The notes below the pieces were generated by a model, which had not been told where the DNA came from, searched no databases, and was given only the letters and a program-made list of their open reading frames with translations. Below, piece by piece: positions 34,620 to 43,200 of a stretch of 46,744 nt of DNA. A program made the position numbers and the translations under genes. Source of the DNA: Zelonia costaricensis (lineage: Eukaryota; Euglenozoa; Kinetoplastea; Trypanosomatida; Trypanosomatidae). How positions within the stretch are numbered: position 1 is the stretch's first letter; every line of letters starts with the position of its first letter. Where the stretch lies: the NCBI GenBank assembly GCA_030849075.1, contig JASAOO010003358.1:1-46744 (forward strand). The letters run 5' to 3'.

Positions 34620-34897
34620 TCAACCGATCTGCGCTGACGTCCTTACTTCGCCCGCATCACGTCCACGTGGAGTAGTCGTCCTGCAGAGCGTGCGCCTGTG
34701 TGTCAGTGTGTGTTGATCTCGGTGCGGCTGATATTATCTTAGTCGATCACACAAACCAAACGGGCATCCCTTTCCGAACGAAGAGTGTAGAGGAGAGGGT
34801 GAGGGAAACGTGGACGCGATGGCAGGGGCCGCGTCGCCTCTGCACCCGACGGAGTCGCAGACTGGGCGGTGTGAGAGAGACAGGGTGCACAGTGGCG

Positions 34898-36331
34898 CTA
34901 GGAGAACTGCGGAAACTCGTGCTTCATGTCCACCCCCTTGCGCTCCACCACCTCCTTGCGACGGTTGCGCTGGTAGGTCGCCATGACACGGTCGCGCAGC
35001 GCCTTGATCTCCGCCTCCTTGCTCATCCGCGCCGCGCCGTCAGCGCGGGTGGTGTGCGTCACGGCGGGACCAAGGCCAAGACGGGCGAGCCGCTTCTGCT
35101 GAGCCAGCTGACCGCCGCCTGCCAGCAGATGATGCCGCTCCGCCGCTGCACTGCCTGCGGTGGTGCTGCGGCGCTCCTCGCGCTCGAGGGCGTTGGCCAG
35201 CCGGGAGACCGCGGCGTTGCGGTTCGGCACGACGTCGAAGACCGGCGGCGCCTCGACTCGCTCGCCGTACCGCACGACATCCACGAGATCGTAGAAGTCC
35301 TGCGGCTTGCGCTGCCTGGAGGCTGCCGCGCTCTTCGCCTGCGTGGTCGCCGCTGCGGCCGCCCGCTCCTCCACCTCCGCGTCAAAGGAGATGCGCTTGC
35401 GCTGCCGTGCCGGGGTCTGCGCCGCATCATCGCCGCCATCGCCTGTGACGACCTCCGCGTCGACATCTGCCGAGGTGTCGCCGCGCCGGCGCTTACGGCC
35501 GTTCGTCTTCGCCGCGCTCGCGTCGGTGTCGTTTGCGTGGCGGGTCTGCTCCGCGGCGGCCGCTGCGTCTTCCTTCTGCATCGTGCGCAGCTTGCGTTCG
35601 AAGGCGAGGTTGACGCGCTCCCGCTCCGCCTCAGCGCCGTCGTCACCTCTGCCGTCCTTCTTCCTTCGGTTCCGCTTGCCGGCGCCTGTGAGGGACTTGG
35701 CGTACGCCTCTAGCTCTGCCTCCGCCTCCTGCAGCTCCGTCGCCACACGGGCACGGCGGGCCTCTTGCTTCCGCTTGTGCTTGCGCTCCTTCTTGCGAGC
35801 GATGATCTCCTCCACCGTGCGCGGCGCGTCGCCCTCGTCCTCGGCGTCGCGGCCGTGTCGACTGCGCAGCGGCTGCAGCGCGGCCCCAACAGAGGCGCCG
35901 AGCTCGTCATTGAGAGAGGCGTACTGCGGCTTCTTCTTTTTCGTGCCCGGGTGCGACGCGGCTGCCGCGGCAGGGGCGGCGCTGACGAATTCTCCGCTGC
36001 CGCTGCCGCTGCTGCTGCTGCCAACGGTGCTAGACGACGTCTTCTCTGCCTCCTCCTCCGCCGTCGACGTGTCCTCGTCTGGCAGCCCCGCGCGTGCCTG
36101 CTCGAGCTCGGCGCGCTTGGCCTGCTGACGCGCTCGCTTCTCCTGCAAGTAGTCGAAGATGCGCCGCTGGCTGTGCGGAACGGTGTCGAGGCTGCCAATG
36201 GTCGAGGCCGTGGGCACCTGGTTTGCCATCTTGGCCCGCTTCTGCTCCCGCTGGAAGGGGGATAGCTTGGCGTTCTTGTTGCGCTTGTGCGTGTGCGACT
36301 TGTGTCGCGGCACGCGGTCGCGACGCGCCAT
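34898..36331 (-). CDS. Basic coiled-coil protein, CCDC137-like (477 aa)
   Basis: A highly charged protein, probably nucleolar. The start is Met 36331 (MARRDRVPRHKSHTHKRNKN), whose first 25 residues are a dense basic signal; the 158 residues that could precede it are repeat- and spacer-derived. Residues 55-85 hold RRIFDYLQEKRARQQAKRAE. A Ser/Ala linker follows, then a basic helix with TVEEIIARKKERKHKRKQEA and a coiled coil (ATELQEAEAELEAYAKSL). Toward the C-terminus is DFYDLVDVVRYGERVEAPPV followed by FDVVP. This resembles the 'D-x-V-x-F/Y-GE-x-V-x-x-PP-x-(L/F)' block of CCDC137 (RaRF) proteins, which bind chromatin and nucleoli. The end is EIKALRDRVMATYQRNRRKE and MKHEFPQFS. The CCDC137 assignment rests on one short motif plus composition, so it is tentative. 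Confidence 0.72.
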   Translation of the reverse strand: MARRDRVPRHKSHTHKRNKNAKLSPFQREQKRAKMANQVPTASTIGSLDTVPHSQRRIFDYLQEKRARQQAKRAELEQARAGLPDEDTSTAEEEAEKTSSSTVGSSSSGSGSGEFVSAAPAAAAASHPGTKKKKPQYASLNDELGASVGAALQPLRSRHGRDAEDEGDAPRTVEEIIARKKERKHKRKQEARRARVATELQEAEAELEAYAKSLTGAGKRNRRKKDGRGDDGAEAERERVNLAFERKLRTMQKEDAAAAAEQTRHANDTDASAAKTNGRKRRRGDTSADVDAEVVTGDGGDDAAQTPARQRKRISFDAEVEERAAAAATTQAKSAAASRQRKPQDFYDLVDVVRYGERVEAPPVFDVVPNRNAAVSRLANALEREERRSTTAGSAAAERHHLLAGGGQLAQQKRLARLGLGPAVTHTTRADGAARMSKEAEIKALRDRVMATYQRNRRKEVVERKGVDMKHEFPQFS

Positions 36332-36830
36332 GTTGGGTATCTGCGTCAGGGAGTGCTTGGGGAGGTGAGCACGACGTCCAGCGGGAAAAGGGAGGCAAGA
36401 GGAGGAGGGTGGGGTGGGGGGGGGGGGAGAGGGCTGACGCAGTGGCGATGTAGATCCAGGGAGGACGGGGGTATGGCGCTGCTGGTGCCACGTCGGGCGC
36501 ATCGTGCACCACACCTTCGGGAGCACGGAGCAGGTTGCGGTGGAGAGGGGAGTGCAGCAATTGCACGTCACGCCCCCCCCAAGGGGTTGTGCTGGCGGTG
36601 GAGTCGCACCGTGCACCGCACAGCGCTCACTTCCCCTTTTCTCACACGTACTGCAATGTGCGCGTGGTGGGGTCGCGCTGCAGGTGTTGAACTGGACTTG
36701 TCCTTTCACCAACGTTAAGCACGTTAACCGAATCGAACACAACGTGATGATTATGCCAAGACAAACAACCGAACACACACGCACACCCGTGCGCGAGGCA
36801 CGCACTCCTCATGCGCCGTACCCCCTCCTC
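36332..36830 (-). promoter_or_regulatory. Intergenic region with a strong pyrimidine tract
   Basis: This spacer lies between the 36831-38198 gene and the CCDC137-like gene. On the sense strand a long C/T-rich tract at about 36380-36431 lies 50-100 bases upstream of the 36331 start and is the likely acceptor-directing tract. A short CA stretch lies at 36772-36785, just after the upstream stop. No gene is supported. Confidence 0.5.
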
Positions 36831-38198
36831 CTACTCCATCGCGTTCTCACTCTCCTGGGCCCGCGTGAACTCGGCGTTGGTGCGAGACAGTGGGTCCGAC
36901 ATTGTCAGCGAGACACGCAGGCCAGCCTCCAGCTCGAACTGGTCGAGCAGCTGCTTCGCCTTGAAGAGCGACTCGGCATCGCGGAAGACAACACGCAGGT
37001 GGCGGTCGTACAGGGTCCAGCAGGACAGGTACCCGGGCAGGTCGTGCAGGCGCCGGCGCACACGGCGCAGCGGCGTGCGGGTGGAGAGGGCGGCCACAGC
37101 AGACACAAAGTCCTTCTGGCGGCTCGGGAACTGCTTGATGAGGGTGTGCGCCTTCGACACGCGCTTCGTGCGCGGCTTCTTCGCCTTCTCCCGCGTCTCC
37201 CCCTCAGCAGCGGCGTTGGCCCTCTTCTCGTCCCCGGGCTTCGCGACATCCTCGCCGCCGTCGTCGTCGTCGCTGGCCTCCGTCTTGATGCGCTGCAGCG
37301 CTGGCGCACTCCCCTCCGCCGTTGCCGCCTCCGCTCCGCTGGCGACGTCCTCGCGGGCCCGCTTCGCCCCAGGCGTGCCGACCCTCCCGTCTTCCTCATC
37401 CTCTTCACCGTCCACCTCCTCTGACGTATCGTCTGCTGAGCTGTCCTCGTCATCGCCGCCGGCACCCGCCTCGTGGCCGGTCCCCGCCTCGCTGGGCTTG
37501 GTCAGCCGCACCAGGACCTCGTCCGCGGCGCGGCCAGGGAGGTGGACGCTGACGGGGAGCTTCTCCTCGAAGTAGCGCTGCCGACGCAGCCGCAGCGCGA
37601 GCCGCTCGACGCCGCCCACGTCCAGCGGCACGGCGGCGGCGCTGTCTGCGGCACCGGCGTCGGCTGCCGCAGGTGCCGGCACCACCACCACGGCCGGCTC
37701 CGTCGCACTCGTCGCATCGCCGTCACCGCCGCCACGCGGGGCCCTCTTTGCGGCGGGTGGCGTCGGCGTCGGCCGCCGCGGCGGCTTGACGAGCTGCATG
37801 GCGGTGAAGTCGGCGTCGGCCGGGCCGAAGAGGCTCACCTCCGCCGTGCGTGTCTCGGTGCGGCAGCGAACCGCGTAGCTGCAGCCGCGCTGGGCCGCGA
37901 TCAGACGCTGGGTTGAGCGTCCACCCTCCCGCACGAGCCGCTCTGCGTCGTGGGTCTCCTCGTAGTCGCCGCGCAGGCCGCTGTAGTGCGGGATGCACGC
38001 GCTGTGCAGCTTCGCGAAGTCGTTCTCTACGTTGGTGATGATCACCGTGTACTTCTGCTTCTTCTCCGCTGGCGCGGTGGAGGTCGTCGGTGCCGCAGTG
38101 CCTGCCACAGCGGCCTTGCCGCGGTTCGACGGCGGCGGGCGTGCGCTGCGTGGTGCGCTGCCCGCGCTGCTGGACTTGGGCGTCGCGTGTGCCTTCAT
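36831..38198 (-). CDS. Hypothetical protein with possible RRM-like C-terminus (455 aa)
   Basis: I do not recognise the family. The start is Met 38198 (MKAHATPKSSSAG); the 163 residues possible upstream are Cys/Pro/His-rich spacer translation. An N-terminal ordered block at about 48-140 begins KKQKYTVIITNVENDFAKLH and contains SYAVRCRTETRTAEVSLFGP, a beta-rich pattern. A second block (about 200-240) contains RLALRLRRQRYFEEKLPVSV. A long acidic region follows (EDSSADDTSEEVDGEEDEED), then a basic stretch (KAKKPRTKRVSKAHTLIKQF) that could be a nuclear signal. The final approximately 75 residues (LSCWTLYDRHLRVVFRDAES, then LFKAKQLLDQFELEAG) have a beta-alpha pattern like half of an RRM. A nuclear RNA-associated role is a reasonable guess but unproven. 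Confidence 0.75.
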   Translation of the reverse strand: MKAHATPKSSSAGSAPRSARPPPSNRGKAAVAGTAAPTTSTAPAEKKQKYTVIITNVENDFAKLHSACIPHYSGLRGDYEETHDAERLVREGGRSTQRLIAAQRGCSYAVRCRTETRTAEVSLFGPADADFTAMQLVKPPRRPTPTPPAAKRAPRGGGDGDATSATEPAVVVVPAPAAADAGAADSAAAVPLDVGGVERLALRLRRQRYFEEKLPVSVHLPGRAADEVLVRLTKPSEAGTGHEAGAGGDDEDSSADDTSEEVDGEEDEEDGRVGTPGAKRAREDVASGAEAATAEGSAPALQRIKTEASDDDDGGEDVAKPGDEKRANAAAEGETREKAKKPRTKRVSKAHTLIKQFPSRQKDFVSAVAALSTRTPLRRVRRRLHDLPGYLSCWTLYDRHLRVVFRDAESLFKAKQLLDQFELEAGLRVSLTMSDPLSRTNAEFTRAQESENAME

Positions 38199-38595
38199 GA
38201 CTGGCGGTGGCGGGTGAAGAGCTCTATGAAGTGGGACGTGAAGTGGAGGAGTCGGTATCGATGTACACGCGCACCGATATATGTGTGTGTGTGTGTGTGG
38301 ATGTGGCGACAACCGCACGCAGTAGGAAGGAGGAGGGCACGAAGGAGCAGCAGGCAGTGAACGACGGGAGGGGGAGGAGGGGAGGGGGTAGGAGGGACAG
38401 TGGAGTGGCCCTGCGCCGCGCAGCACCTGCGGGCTGGGCGGTGCGAGGCCGCGCTGGGAGCAGTTGACTTGGAGAGGACGCAACGAAAACATGGCTGCAG
38501 GTGGGAAGGGGGGGGGGAGGGAAGAGCCCAAAGATGGACACACGCATATACACACACTCTCAGACTCAGGCACGCACGCACATGCGGCAGCGGCG
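38199..38595 (-). promoter_or_regulatory. Intergenic region with pyrimidine tract and paired repeats
   Basis: This spacer lies between the four-pass membrane protein gene and the 36831-38198 gene. A (GT)n run lies at 38282-38299, a C/T-rich sense tract at about 38322-38400 (the probable acceptor-directing tract) and a CA-rich stretch at 38538-38558, just after the upstream stop. No gene is supported. Confidence 0.5.
38282..38299. repeat. (GT)n microsatellite near a start codon
   Basis: A GT run on the plus strand (CA on the coding strand), 84-101 bases upstream of the 38198 start codon. Confidence 0.9.
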
Positions 38596-39633
38596 TCAGA
38601 CCTTGTCGAAGCGGTACTTGAGCTTGGACAGGGCGACCAGGTTCTCGCGGGTGTCCAGCATCGAGCGGAGCAGCAGGCCGATGCCACCGTGAAAAAGCGG
38701 CTGCCACACCGCCAGCACGTACTCCAGCATCGCGGCTGTCACGCCGCGCGACGACAGCACCGACGGCGCCTCGAGCCCGACAGCGGCGTAGGCCAGCGTG
38801 GTCGTGTGCTGGCGGTGCAGCAGGGCGGCAACCCAAAAGAGTGAGGCGAGCGCGGCGAGAGCGGCTGCGGCGTACTGCGCGGCAACAGGGTCGCCCTTCA
38901 TGCGCTGCCGCAGGGCCCGCAGTGTTTGCGGCGAGGGCTGACCCGGTTGCTGCCCCGAGGAGCTCTTCCCCGCGCCACCTGCAGCCGCGCCGGCGGCGGT
39001 GGTGTCCGGGCCACCGGCGCAACGACGCCCGGGCAAGTCGCGCGGCTCCGTCGAGGTGAGGTCGTCGATGTTGACGCGGAGTTGCCGGCACGCCTGGTAC
39101 CCACTCCACGCCGTCCACAGCAACAGCCCCACGCTGTACAGCATCACGCATGCCGAGAAACAGAAAAGCGCGCGGCCGCCGGCGGTGGTGGCGGTGGAGC
39201 CGCCGGAGCGGCGTTCCATGTAGTCGCGCACGAACCTCCGCTGTGCGGCGCGCTGCTCGGCCTCCAGCGCGGCCAGCGCCTCCAGCGGGTCGGGCGTCGG
39301 GGCCGCCGGGTCAGGCGTGGCACCAGCTGTCCGTGCTTGCTGCTGCTGCTGTTGTTGCTGGGCGAGTAGCTGGAGGCTCGCCGCCGCGCTCGCGTCGACC
39401 GATAAGTCCAGGAGCAGCGAGCCACTCATGAGCAGCATCGTGTACACGAGGGCGAGCACGGCGTGCAGGGAGACAACAACTTTCAGAAACTGCGTGCTAC
39501 TCCGGAGTGACCGCGCGAAGTACGCAATCACCGCCTCCTGCTCCTGCGTGCTAAGGATGTCATCGCTCTTGATGAGCGACGTGGCTTGCTGATCGCCGTT
39601 GTCGAAGCGCTGGTTCGCCTGACGGTAGCGCAT
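38596..39633 (-). CDS. Hypothetical four-pass membrane protein (345 aa)
   Basis: I do not recognise the family. The start is Met 39633 (MRYRQANQRFDNGDQQ), the first one followed by protein-like sequence. Four hydrophobic segments are visible: about 49-75 (VVVSLHAVLALVYTMLLMSG), 155-176 (ALFCFSACVMLYSVGLLLW), 251-272 (AAALAALASLFWVAALL) and 300-323 (AMLEYVLAVWQPLFHGGIGL). The N-terminal approximately 48 residues are polar. The loop after the first segment holds an eight-Gln run at 92-99 and a charged helix (LEALAALEAEQRAAQRRFVR). A Gly/Ala-rich loop separates segments two and three. The C-terminus ends RSMLDTRENLVALSKLKYRF. There is no signal peptide, so both ends may face the same side. Neighbours give no clue to its function. 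Confidence 0.78.
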   Translation of the reverse strand: MRYRQANQRFDNGDQQATSLIKSDDILSTQEQEAVIAYFARSLRSSTQFLKVVVSLHAVLALVYTMLLMSGSLLLDLSVDASAAASLQLLAQQQQQQQQARTAGATPDPAAPTPDPLEALAALEAEQRAAQRRFVRDYMERRSGGSTATTAGGRALFCFSACVMLYSVGLLLWTAWSGYQACRQLRVNIDDLTSTEPRDLPGRRCAGGPDTTAAGAAAGGAGKSSSGQQPGQPSPQTLRALRQRMKGDPVAAQYAAAALAALASLFWVAALLHRQHTTTLAYAAVGLEAPSVLSSRGVTAAMLEYVLAVWQPLFHGGIGLLLRSMLDTRENLVALSKLKYRFDKV

Positions 39634-39807
39634 GATGCCGCTCTGCGTGCGTGAGGTCGAGCTGAACGGAGCACAGCACGAAGCACGTGGAGCGGGTGGG
39701 GGGCTCACAGCTTCTGTGTGAGTGTACGTGTAAGGAAAGGGAGGCTAAGGGAAGTCGCGCTGGTCCGCACCGTCTCTTGTCGCGCGCGTGCAGACACAGA
39801 GGTGGGC

Positions 39808-39844
39808 TGTGTGTGCGTATGCGTGTATGTGTGTGTGCGTGTGT
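39808..39844. repeat. GT-rich microsatellite
   Basis: An imperfect GT run on the plus strand (CA on the coding strand), about 175-210 bases upstream of the 39633 start codon. A CA-rich run at 39932-39953 lies in inverted orientation to its right. Confidence 0.85.
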
Positions 39845-40152
39845 GGTACGGATGCGCTCCACGCCCAAACGGGGACGAGAAGAGGGAAAGAAAAGGGATG
39901 TGTTGGTTGCACTGGAGAGAGCTCCATTGATGCACACAGCAGCACACACACATCAGCACGCATCATCACTCTTTTTTGTTCGGCGCTGCTCCATCCACGT
40001 CTCTCCCGCGTTGCGCAACAAAGGGCACACTGACGCGTGCGGCACAGCGTGTCGAGAGTGGCCGAGGAGTGTTGTGGAGTAGAGTGGCGTGGGTGACGAG
40101 CAGCGCTCGCACGCACGCCCTCTCTCTCTCCCCCCCACGCGCGTGGTCGATC

Positions 40153-40183
40153 CGGAATGCACACCACGCTGGTGTGCATTCCG
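40153..40183. repeat. Perfect 14-bp inverted repeat with 3-base loop
   Basis: The left arm CGGAATGCACACCA (40153-40166) and the right arm TGGTGTGCATTCCG (40170-40183) are exact reverse complements around the loop CGC. A further GTGGT/ACCAC pairing (40143-40147 with 40184-40188) extends the stem across a five-base bulge. It lies about 110-140 bases after the stop codon of the 40292-44479 gene, so probably in its 3' UTR. Confidence 0.9.
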
Positions 40184-40291
40184 ACCACCGCGCAGAAGCG
40201 AATTCAGTCTTGTCGCGATTTCTTTTCCTTCTCCTTCTTAGCGTGTGCGCCACCGACGGCCTCCCACCTCACGGCACTACGCGCCTGCGTG

Positions 40292-43200
40292 TTAGTCTGG
40301 AAAGGCGCGTCCGCGTGCGTTGGACGGCGCAGCACCACCCGACGACGGGGTGGTGGGCATTTGCGGCCCCGCTTGCGTCACCGGCGGCAGCGTCAGCGGA
40401 AAGGGCGTGCGAGCACCACCGCTACCACCGGCGTTGCTGCTGCTACTGCCAGGCACACCGAAGGTGCGCGGCCGCACCTGCTGTTGCATGCCGGACGAGA
40501 TGGGGCTCCTAAACGCAGGCGGCTCGCCGCGCCACGGTGCGGGCCGCGCCGACGAGCCCTCCACGACGGCCACGGCCGGTGGTGAAGACGCGCCGCCAGT
40601 GCCGGGGCTGCCCGCGCGCCCCCCAAATGCGCCCCCGCCGCCGCCGGTCGTGCTGCTGCTCAGGGTGCGGGTGAGGTCAGTTGCCGTGGTGGTGGCGGGG
40701 GGAGGGGGGGAGAGCCGACCCGCCGCCCACCGCGGCCTCGCACGCCCCGACAATCCCAAAGGGAGCGGCCTCCCGCCCGCGCCGCCGCTGGCGAGCGGTG
40801 AGGCGACGCGTCCGAAGCCGTCTGCCACCGCGTGCTCCGGCGTTGCGGGCGGCGACGGGCTGCGCCGCGGTCCCCTGTGCTGCTGCAGCAGCGCAAACGG
40901 CCGCGCCGTCGAGTCGGGGACGACGAAGGGCGGCGGCGGTGGGCGGCAGCCGCACCAGAGGCGCACACAGCAGAGGGAGGCGAGCAGCCACAGCACCGCG
41001 TGGGCGACGACGACACAGCCGCGGCGGACCAGCGCCACGGCCCGGCTGCAGCCGCCACCGCCGCCGATCCACCGCGACGACCGCGCCATGCGCAGCAGCT
41101 TGGGGCTTGTGTCGCGGCGCAGCCGGTAGGCGAGCTGGAGAAGTGTTGGCGGCGAGTTTGCGCGGGCGGCGCGTCCGTGCTTCCCGCTACCGCTCGACGT
41201 GTAAAACCCGTCCTCCGTCCCATCCGCCTCGTCATGCCCCGCGAGGCCCTCACCGTCGACCTCGCCGCGGCCTCGGGGTCCACCGCCCCGGGCCGACGCT
41301 GCCGACTCGCCCCGCTGTGCCGCCGCGGTGATCGCGTCCAGGCCGCGTCGCGCACGCTGCGCAGCCCACGAGTACCACACGGCGTGGTATACCGCGCGCC
41401 AGCAGCGCTGCTCCACCGCGCCGCCACCACTGCGCCGTGCCGCTCCCGCCGTGACGTCCGCCTGCGCCTGCCAACACCACCACCGCAGGAGCAGCGCCAC
41501 CACGAGCAGCTGGCCAAGCCGGGCAAGCGGGAAGAGGCCACCCAAGACGAATTCGATCGACCCGCCGGTGATGCGCTGGCAGTCCATGCGGGTCAGCGTT
41601 GGCACGTCCACGATGCCGCGGGCTGTGGCCCGTCCAGCGCCATCGCGGACGGTGATGGTGGCGTGCATCTGCTGCGAAGCCGCCGTGTGAGGCTCGCCGA
41701 GCCAGTCATCCGTCGCCGAGGTCGCCTTGCCAAGCTCACGCAGCCCGCCGGCCCCACCGCTCTCGGCCCCACGCCACCACCGCGGCGTCGACGTCGAGGA
41801 CAGCTGCTCCCACCACAGCTGAGCCCGGCGCGCCAGTGTCCAGGCCCAGTACACGTACGGGTGCTCGAAGAACCACGTGTGCCGCGTCACACGCGCGAAG
41901 TGGTCGAGGTCGTAGGCGACGCGCACGTGCGGGTTGAGGAGGAGGATGGGCGCGCGTCCGTCCTGCACCAGCGCCGCCTGCATCACATCCTGACAGATGA
42001 GGAGGCACTCGGACGAGAGGCACACGTCATCGCGCACAGGGCGCTGGCCGTGCACGGCGGCGCCGTACGACGGCGTAAAGGCGTGCCGGAACCGCAGGGC
42101 GGGGTGCCGGGCGCGGTAGTACACACCATCCTCCTGCTCCGCCACCGTCGACGAGGGCGTGGCGGATGCCGGCTGCAGGCGCAGGTGCGTCCAGTTGTCC
42201 TGCCCGCCTCCCTCCTGCACCTCCGCGATGACGGCGGCGAGTGTTGCCTCGAAGCTGGTGCTGTTGGCGCACCGCTCGGGTACGTAGAAGGGCACCCCGT
42301 TCACCTCCGCGATCTCGCGGCGCGTCAACGTCCACGCGGCGCACTCGGACTGCAGGCGGCGTGCAAGAACACGCGTGTAGTAGCGCTGCAGTCCGGTCTG
42401 CCGCAGCACCTCCTGCACGCTGCCTATGCGGTCGTAAACAGCGCCGGAGGTGCGCTGCACGGCAGCGGCAGCGATCCCCTCCTGCAGCTCAACGCCGTCC
42501 ACGGCCTCGGCTCCGTTCTCTACGGTCATGGCCGCGAAGATGGCGGCGGCGGCGGCGCCGCGCGGAGTCCCACGGCCGCTGGCGCTGCGTCCCTCGACCC
42601 GCACCGGCACAGCGGCTTCCGCCACTGCCTCCTCCTCCCCTGCCCCCGCCGTCGCCGGGAAGGCCACTCGGTGCGCTGGCGTGGGTGGAAGGAAGAGGCG
42701 CCCGCGTATGGCCGCAACGCCGTTCCAGCAGCACTTCACCGGGATCGACATCGCCTCCGGCGCCGGCGCCCCAGCGCCGCTCTCGCCGTGGCTGTGGGCG
42801 GAGCTGCTGCGCTCGTGCTTGAGGATGCGGTAGAAGGCGTCCTGGGTGGCGCGGTCGTCCGAGTACGGCATTTGCGCCGCGAAGGGCTGGCCAAGACGGT
42901 CGCGGGTGACCCAGGTGTCGTAGAAGGTAAAGTAGAAGTCCATGCCACAGGCCATGTCGAAGGTCGTGGCGGGGGTGGCGGGCAGCGGCGTCACGGCAGC
43001 AGGGTCGGCAGCGCGTCGACGCGTGCCGTGCAGCTCCGCGTCGTCCGCTGCGGCGGTGGTGGAGGAGCGCCAGCCGTGCGGCTGCAGTGTGGCGGCCATG
43101 CGCGGCTCGGCTCGACTCTCCAGCAGCGTCGTGATGTCTTGCGGACGGAAGAATATGTCGTTGAAGAAGAGCACCACCAGCCCGTCGCGTCCATCGGCGT

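Larger units (their letters stand above)
33925..34897 (-). promoter_or_regulatory. Intergenic region with a strong pyrimidine tract
   Basis: This spacer lies between the CCDC137-like gene and the AMP deaminase-family gene. On the sense strand 34003-34040 is a long CT-rich tract followed by TTTAAG and, further on, CTGCAG. These are good spliced-leader acceptor candidates and support the 33924 start. A second C-rich tract lies at about 34106-34128. GT-type repeats lie at 34495-34510 and a CA run at 34590-34619. No gene is supported. Confidence 0.55.
39634..40291 (-). promoter_or_regulatory. Intergenic region with hairpin and paired repeats
   Basis: This spacer lies between the mannosyltransferase-like gene and the four-pass membrane protein gene. 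It holds a sense pyrimidine-rich stretch at about 39731-39748 and another at 39880-39898 (candidate acceptor-directing tracts), a GT-rich repeat at 39808-39844, a CA-rich repeat at 39932-39953, a CT-rich run at about 40119-40138 (plus strand), and a perfect 14-bp hairpin at 40153-40183. No gene is supported. Confidence 0.5.
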
